The position numbers and the translations under genes were made by a program. Positions 5,406 to 8,597 of a stretch of 8,597 bases of DNA are shown piece by piece. Numbering within the stretch: position 1 is the stretch's first letter; the number at the start of each line of letters is the position of its first letter. The notes beneath the pieces were generated by a model that saw only the letters and a program-made list of their open reading frames with translations, was not told where the DNA came from and did not search any database. The stretch lies in the NCBI GenBank assembly GCA_039029935.1, contig JBCCFC010000562.1, forward strand, positions 1 through 8,597, read 5' to 3'. The DNA comes from G039029935 sp039029935 (lineage in GTDB: Bacteria; Chloroflexota; Anaerolineae; Caldilineales; Caldilineaceae).

Positions 5406-6173
5406 TTATGCAGGGGCTGATGCTGATATCTGAGTTTGCTGGCGTAGAGAGAGCAATAACAGGCAGAGCAGTGCGCCAGCAAAGCCAATCAGTTGTGACC
5501 AGCGGACTGTGCCCATGAGTGCGGCATCGGCAACAAAGGCATCGGCAACAAAGGCATCGGCAATAAGGTGGACAAGGCTGTAGCCAAGTCCACCAAGAAG
5601 AATGGTCTGTCGTGGATCGGTTGCGGGTGACTTGGGTTGGCTGATTAGCCAGACAGTGACCAATACGAGTAGAAAGCCAATGGCACGATAGACACCCACG
5701 GGGTGCTGGTACTCACCATAATAGGACATCGCCCATGGCAGCGTACTTTCTGTGCCGATGAGTGTACCAGTTAGAAACGCTGATAAACTCAGTACGGCAC
5801 TCACAAACAATCCACCCATGACAGCGGCTGCGGCAATGCGCATTGGTGGCAAGGCGCGGTAGATCATATATCCATAGGCAACAATCAGCGCGGCAATTAG
5901 CCCTGGCATCACAATAAACCCGCTCGGACGTGGGCTGAAAATCAATAGCGGTTGGCTCTGATAGACGCCCCAAAATTGGACCACATTCCAGAGTCGAGCT
6001 ACAATCAAGCCTGTCAAAATTGCCCATAGGCTGAGATTCCATGTATCGTCAGCATCCAGCCCAAGTCGTTCGCCGTATCGACTAAAAATATCCATGCCAA
6101 GCATGACGGCTAGCAAAGTTAAAAATGGGCTAGTGGGTAAAGAGAGTGGACCAAATGAAAAGGTTGAATACAT
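5406..6173 (-). CDS. Lgt-like integral membrane protein lacking catalytic motifs
   Basis: The 255-residue protein has about seven hydrophobic segments and follows the layout of prolipoprotein diacylglyceryl transferase. FGPLSL (7-12), GLDADD (38-43), SLWAILTGLIVARL (48-61), LPWAM (145-149), HPVGVYRA (157-164) and WSQLIGFAGALL (225-236) all have Lgt counterparts in order. The residues Lgt needs are not there. The RxYG turn reads PTSP (13-16), the HGG signature reads MPG (89-91), and the GRxGNFxN loop reads SAFLTGTL (131-138). The C-terminal RxxxE region is replaced by HLIADAF plus a five-residue repeat. It is therefore unlikely to lipidate prolipoproteins, and a different function is inferred. 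The start is well supported by AGGAAG (6180-6185), six bases upstream. Confidence 0.75.
   Translation of the reverse strand: MYSTFSFGPLSLPTSPFLTLLAVMLGMDIFSRYGERLGLDADDTWNLSLWAILTGLIVARLWNVVQFWGVYQSQPLLIFSPRPSGFIVMPGLIAALIVAYGYMIYRALPPMRIAAAAVMGGLFVSAVLSLSAFLTGTLIGTESTLPWAMSYYGEYQHPVGVYRAIGFLLVLVTVWLISQPKSPATDPRQTILLGGLGYSLVHLIADAFVADAFVADAALMGTVRWSQLIGFAGALLCLLLLSLRQQTQISASAPA
5523..5567 (-). repeat. Three in-frame 15-base tandem units inside the Lgt-like gene
   Basis: On the plus strand GGCATCGGCAACAAA occurs at 5523-5537 and 5538-5552, and as the variant GGCATCGGCAATAAG at 5553-5567. In the protein this gives ADAFV-type units at about residues 205-217. The first two copies are identical, which suggests recent slippage. 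The unit is five codons, so copy-number change preserves the frame. Confidence 0.9.
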
Positions 6174-6196
6174 ATATCACTTCCTAGTTAAAAAAC

Positions 6197-6230
6197 TTGA
6201 TAATTACATTGAGTTCAACATACATTGAAC
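6197..6230 (+). promoter_or_regulatory. Promoter and possible operator of the decarboxylase gene
   Basis: TTGATA (6197-6202, five of six) and TACATT (6221-6226, four of six) are 18 bases apart and would start transcription near 6233. An inverted repeat GTTCAA (6213-6218) and TTGAAC (6225-6230) overlaps the -10, a usual place for a repressor site. ACATTGA is also directly repeated at 6207-6213 (last base differs) and 6222-6228. The predicted start lies beyond the TTG codon at 6225, which argues against translation from there. Confidence 0.4.
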
Positions 6231-6241
6231 CCAATGCACGC

Positions 6242-6246
6242 AGGAG
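6242..6246 (+). promoter_or_regulatory. Ribosome binding site deciding the decarboxylase start
   Basis: AGGAG lies eleven bases before the ATG at 6258. The in-frame TTG at 6225 and ATG at 6234 have no Shine-Dalgarno, and the extra residues they would add do not resemble the family, whose members start a few residues before the glycine-rich motif. Confidence 0.65.
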
Positions 6247-6257
6247 TTATACCTACT

Positions 6258-7196
6258 ATGCACGTATTAGTTACTGGTGGTGCCGGTTTTTTGGGTAGCC
6301 ATCTATCGGATAGGTTGTTGGCCGAGGGGCATGATGTTGTTGCGATGGATAATTTGCTGACGGGTAATCAGAGAAACATTGCCCATCTGCACAAGCATCC
6401 GCGATTTGACTTTATTGAGCATGATATTACAGAGCACATTGATTTTGCTGGCCCCTTAGACGCGATACTCAACTTTGCCAGTCCCGCCAGTCCTGTGGAT
6501 TATCTCAAAAATCCGATTAAAACACTAAAAGTAGGGAGTCTTGGCACACATAATACGCTGGGGCTAGCCAAGGCCAAGGGTGCGCGGTATTTGATGGCAA
6601 GCACAAGCGAGATATATGGCGACCCGCATGTCCATCCACAACCAGAAGAATATTGGGGCAATGTAAGCACAACGGGGCCACGCAGTGTTTATGACGAAGC
6701 CAAACGTTTTTCGGAAGCAATCACAATGGCCTATCAGCGCACACATGGACTAGAAACGCGCATTGTGCGTATCTTTAACACCTACGGTCCTCGTATGGCA
6801 TTAAACGATGGTCGTGTTGTCCCTAATTTCATCAAACAGGCATTACAAGGTGAATCGCTGACCGTTTATGGCGATGGTAGCCAGACACGTAGTTTCTGTT
6901 ATGTCAGCGATTTGGTCGATGGTATCTATCGCTTGTTGTTAAGCGATGAGCCGGAACCTGTCAACATTGGCAATCCAACCGAGATGACGATTTTGGATTT
7001 TGCCGAGGAGATCAATCGGATTGTGGGCAATGCTGGTGGCATCATCCATAAGCCATTGCCCAAACATGACCCTAAACAACGTCAGCCTGACATTAGCAAG
7101 GCCAAACGTGTGTTACAATGGGAACCAAAAATTTCATTGGGGCAGGGCATGGAAGAGACCATCGCCTATTTTGCCAACCAAATTGAAAATAATTGA
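6258..7196 (+). CDS. UDP-glucuronate decarboxylase-type SDR (UDP-xylose synthase-like)
   Basis: This is a soluble NAD-dependent extended SDR that is expected to convert UDP-glucuronate to UDP-xylose for surface polysaccharide synthesis. The 312-residue protein has VTGGAGFLGSH (5-15) for NAD and D31 after the second strand for the adenosine ribose. STSEIYGDP (115-123) carries the family's Thr/Ser and E118, and Y145-DEA-K149 is the catalytic YxxxK. RIFNTYGPRM (171-180), VYGDGSQTRSFCYVSDLV (203-220) and RQPDISKAK (275-283) are highly characteristic of the UXS branch. Closely related dTDP-glucose dehydratases and other epimerases share many of these, so the product is likely but not certain. The gene diverges from the Lgt-like gene and is followed 15 bases later by lepA, suggesting cotranscription. 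The longer frame from TTG 6225 is not preferred. Confidence 0.87.
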   Translation: MHVLVTGGAGFLGSHLSDRLLAEGHDVVAMDNLLTGNQRNIAHLHKHPRFDFIEHDITEHIDFAGPLDAILNFASPASPVDYLKNPIKTLKVGSLGTHNTLGLAKAKGARYLMASTSEIYGDPHVHPQPEEYWGNVSTTGPRSVYDEAKRFSEAITMAYQRTHGLETRIVRIFNTYGPRMALNDGRVVPNFIKQALQGESLTVYGDGSQTRSFCYVSDLVDGIYRLLLSDEPEPVNIGNPTEMTILDFAEEINRIVGNAGGIIHKPLPKHDPKQRQPDISKAKRVLQWEPKISLGQGMEETIAYFANQIENN

Positions 7197-7211
7197 GTCT
7201 TAATAAATAAT

Positions 7212-8597
7212 ATGAAGTTAGAAAATATTCGTAATATATCCATTATCGCCCACATCGATCACGGCAAGAGTACGCTGGCGGATCGGTTGATTCAGATGAC
7301 AGATACCGTGACGGATCGTGAGATGCGTGAGCAACTGCTCGATTCGATGGACCTTGAGCGTGAGAAGGGCGTCACCATTAAAGCCAGTGCTGTGCGTATG
7401 ATCCATGAGCATAAGGGTGAACAGTATGAGATCAATTTGATCGATACACCAGGCCATGTTGACTTTAGCTATGAGGTCAACCGCGCGCTGCAAGGATGCG
7501 AAGGGGCCATTCTTGTGGTGGATGCGTCGCAGGGCATTCAGGCGCAGACGATGGCACACCTGTTTGCGGCGATGGAGCAGGACCTGACGATCATTCCTGT
7601 CCTCAACAAGATCGACCTGCCTGCGGCTATGCCGGACGATGTAGCCGAAGAGATTGAAAGTTTGCTGGGCTATCCTGCCGAAGACATTCCTCACATTAGT
7701 GCCAAGACGGGGCTGAATGTTGAGGAGGTTCTACGGCTGATTGTTGAGGAAGTGCCGCCACCCAAAGGCAATGTTGAGGCAAAATTGCAGGCGTTGGTCT
7801 TTGATTGCCGTTATGATGCCTACAAGGGCGTGATTGCCTATATCCGTATTTTCCAAGGCAAGCTCAAACATGCGCAAACGCTCTGGGCAATGTCAGCCGA
7901 TAAGGTGATTGACCCCATCGAGGTTGGGGTGATGACGCCCTCGCTGTTGCCCGTCTCGCCACTCCATGCCGGACAGGTCGGCTATGTTGCGACGGGACTC
8001 AAGAGTGTTCGTGATATGAGCGTGGGTGACACCATTACGCTCAATGAAAACCGTGCGGATGAGCGATTGCCGGGGTATGAGACCATGCAGTCGATGGTCT
8101 TTGCAGGGCTATATCCGTCATCGGCAGATGATTATAACGATCTACGTGATGCGCTCGATAAACTTTGCCTCAACGATGCTGCCTTGGTCTACGAGGCAGA
8201 GACCAGCCAGGCCCTTGGCTTTGGGTTCCGTCTGGGCTTCTTGGGGTTGTTCCATATGGAGATCATCCAAGAGCGGTTGGAGCGTGAGTATGACTTAGAC
8301 ATCATCTTCACCGCCCCGTCGGTCAAATATCGTGTCACTCGTACCGATGGGCAATGCTATTATATCGACAGTCCTGCCGATCTGCCTGCAGCAAACTATC
8401 TTGATAAAATCGAGGAGCCTTGGTGTGAGCTGCGTATTTTTACACCATCGGATTATATGGGACCAATTTTGGATTTGGTGACAAAACGTCGTGGGGCGGA
8501 AAGCGCCGGGTTCAAGGCACGATATCTCCCATCCTCGAGCTCGGCACCGGCTTCGACTACGAGCTCACTGGCCTCGAGAACATCTACCTCAACGCCC
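7212..8597 (+). CDS. lepA: Elongation factor 4 (LepA), 3' end lost at an abrupt junction
   Basis: LepA is a ribosome-associated GTPase of about 600 residues that acts in translation and late 30S assembly. Here the first 428 residues are clearly LepA. The GTPase domain has AHIDHGKST (13-21, P-loop), DTPGH (78-82), NKID (132-135) and SAK (163-165). EF-G-like domains II and III follow, with ALGFGFRLGFLGLFHMEI (334-351) and DYMGPILDLVTKRRG (414-428). After G428 (8493-8495) the frame stays open to the window end, but its residues are serine/alanine/threonine-rich and unlike LepA. That DNA codes for something else in another frame. The LepA-specific C-terminal region is missing. No convincing Shine-Dalgarno precedes the ATG, although the N-terminus fits the family exactly. 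Confidence 0.93.
   Translation, partial: MKLENIRNISIIAHIDHGKSTLADRLIQMTDTVTDREMREQLLDSMDLEREKGVTIKASAVRMIHEHKGEQYEINLIDTPGHVDFSYEVNRALQGCEGAILVVDASQGIQAQTMAHLFAAMEQDLTIIPVLNKIDLPAAMPDDVAEEIESLLGYPAEDIPHISAKTGLNVEEVLRLIVEEVPPPKGNVEAKLQALVFDCRYDAYKGVIAYIRIFQGKLKHAQTLWAMSADKVIDPIEVGVMTPSLLPVSPLHAGQVGYVATGLKSVRDMSVGDTITLNENRADERLPGYETMQSMVFAGLYPSSADDYNDLRDALDKLCLNDAALVYEAETSQALGFGFRLGFLGLFHMEIIQERLEREYDLDIIFTAPSVKYRVTRTDGQCYYIDSPADLPAANYLDKIEEPWCELRIFTPSDYMGPILDLVTKRRGAESAGFKARYLPSSSSAPASTTSSLASRTSTSTP
8498..8597 (+). CDS. Fragment of polysaccharide-export ABC transporter ATPase (Wzt/TagH/RfbE-like)
   Basis: In the frame starting at 8498, which is not the lepA frame, the sequence reads VQGTISPILELGTGF followed by DYELTGLENIYLNA, up to the window edge. 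This matches the segment after the P-loop of ATPases that export lipopolysaccharide O-antigen or teichoic acid, where LLELGAGFxPELTGRENIYLN is near-invariant. No start codon, P-loop or signature motif is present, so only an internal piece is visible. Third codon positions are almost all C or G, unlike lepA. The usual match becomes clear from about 8510; the exact left edge of the foreign piece, near 8496-8505, is uncertain. Confidence 0.8.

Noticed and set aside
7183..7211. TTGAAA and AATAAT 17 bases apart before lepA
   Set aside because: The spacing is ideal, but the implied start point near 7218 falls inside the lepA coding region. Cotranscription with the upstream gene is more likely.
7218..7694. 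Open frame of 158 codons on the minus strand
   Set aside because: It is antisense to the highly conserved GTPase domain of lepA, and its openness is a by-product of lepA codon use.
8498..8597. A natural LepA-ABC ATPase fusion protein
   Set aside because: The two homologies are in different reading frames and differ sharply in base composition, so no fused protein would be made.
1..8597. tRNA, rRNA, CRISPR array, insertion sequence or phage genes
   Set aside because: No cloverleaf, spaced identical repeats, transposase or phage structural motif was seen on either strand.

Overview
The window looks like a chromosomal stretch of a free-living bacterium of moderate GC content (a little under half by eye, with AT-rich intergenic DNA). 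No taxonomic marker gene is complete. The degenerate Lgt-like membrane protein, the short heptamer repeats between genes and the hypothetical-gene family would all fit Chloroflexota or a cyanobacterium-like environmental lineage. That placement is inference and weak. No tRNA, rRNA, CRISPR array, transposase, integrase or phage gene was seen, and no gene-free gap exceeds about 260 bases.

Layout. (1) 1-741: a small heat shock protein gene with its own leader, strong ribosome binding site and a clear intrinsic terminator. (2) 790-2332: two tandem diverged paralogues (906-1565 and 1643-2293) of an uncharacterised family with a D...ExK arrangement like PD-(D/E)XK nucleases, behind a consensus extended -10 promoter. 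(3) 2427-3404 (minus): an extended SDR NAD(P)-dependent epimerase/dehydratase, convergent with the paralogue pair. (4) 3444-4501: a DMT/EamA exporter, divergent from the SDR, with a perfect -10 seven bases before its ATG and a heptamer repeat over the -35 position. (5) 4504-4608: a long imperfect palindrome flanked by near-identical 15-base direct repeats. (6) 4706-5332: a class I SAM methyltransferase resembling the METTL27 group. (7) 5406-6173 (minus): an Lgt-like membrane protein missing the catalytic motifs of prolipoprotein diacylglyceryl transferase. (8) 6258-7196: a UDP-glucuronate decarboxylase-type SDR, followed 15 bases later by lepA (elongation factor 4) from 7212.

lepA does not finish normally. 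At about 8496 the LepA homology stops in mid-protein. The last ~100 bases are GC-rich (63 of the 102 bases from 8496) and, in a different frame, encode the middle of a polysaccharide-export ABC transporter ATPase (Wzt/TagH type). This is most simply a chimeric assembly join at a contig end, or else a real rearrangement that breaks lepA.

Most neighbours are functionally unrelated housekeeping or accessory genes. The only real candidate for an undescribed system is the tandem D...ExK pair. It has a shared promoter, a possible operator, and no neighbouring gene that explains its role.
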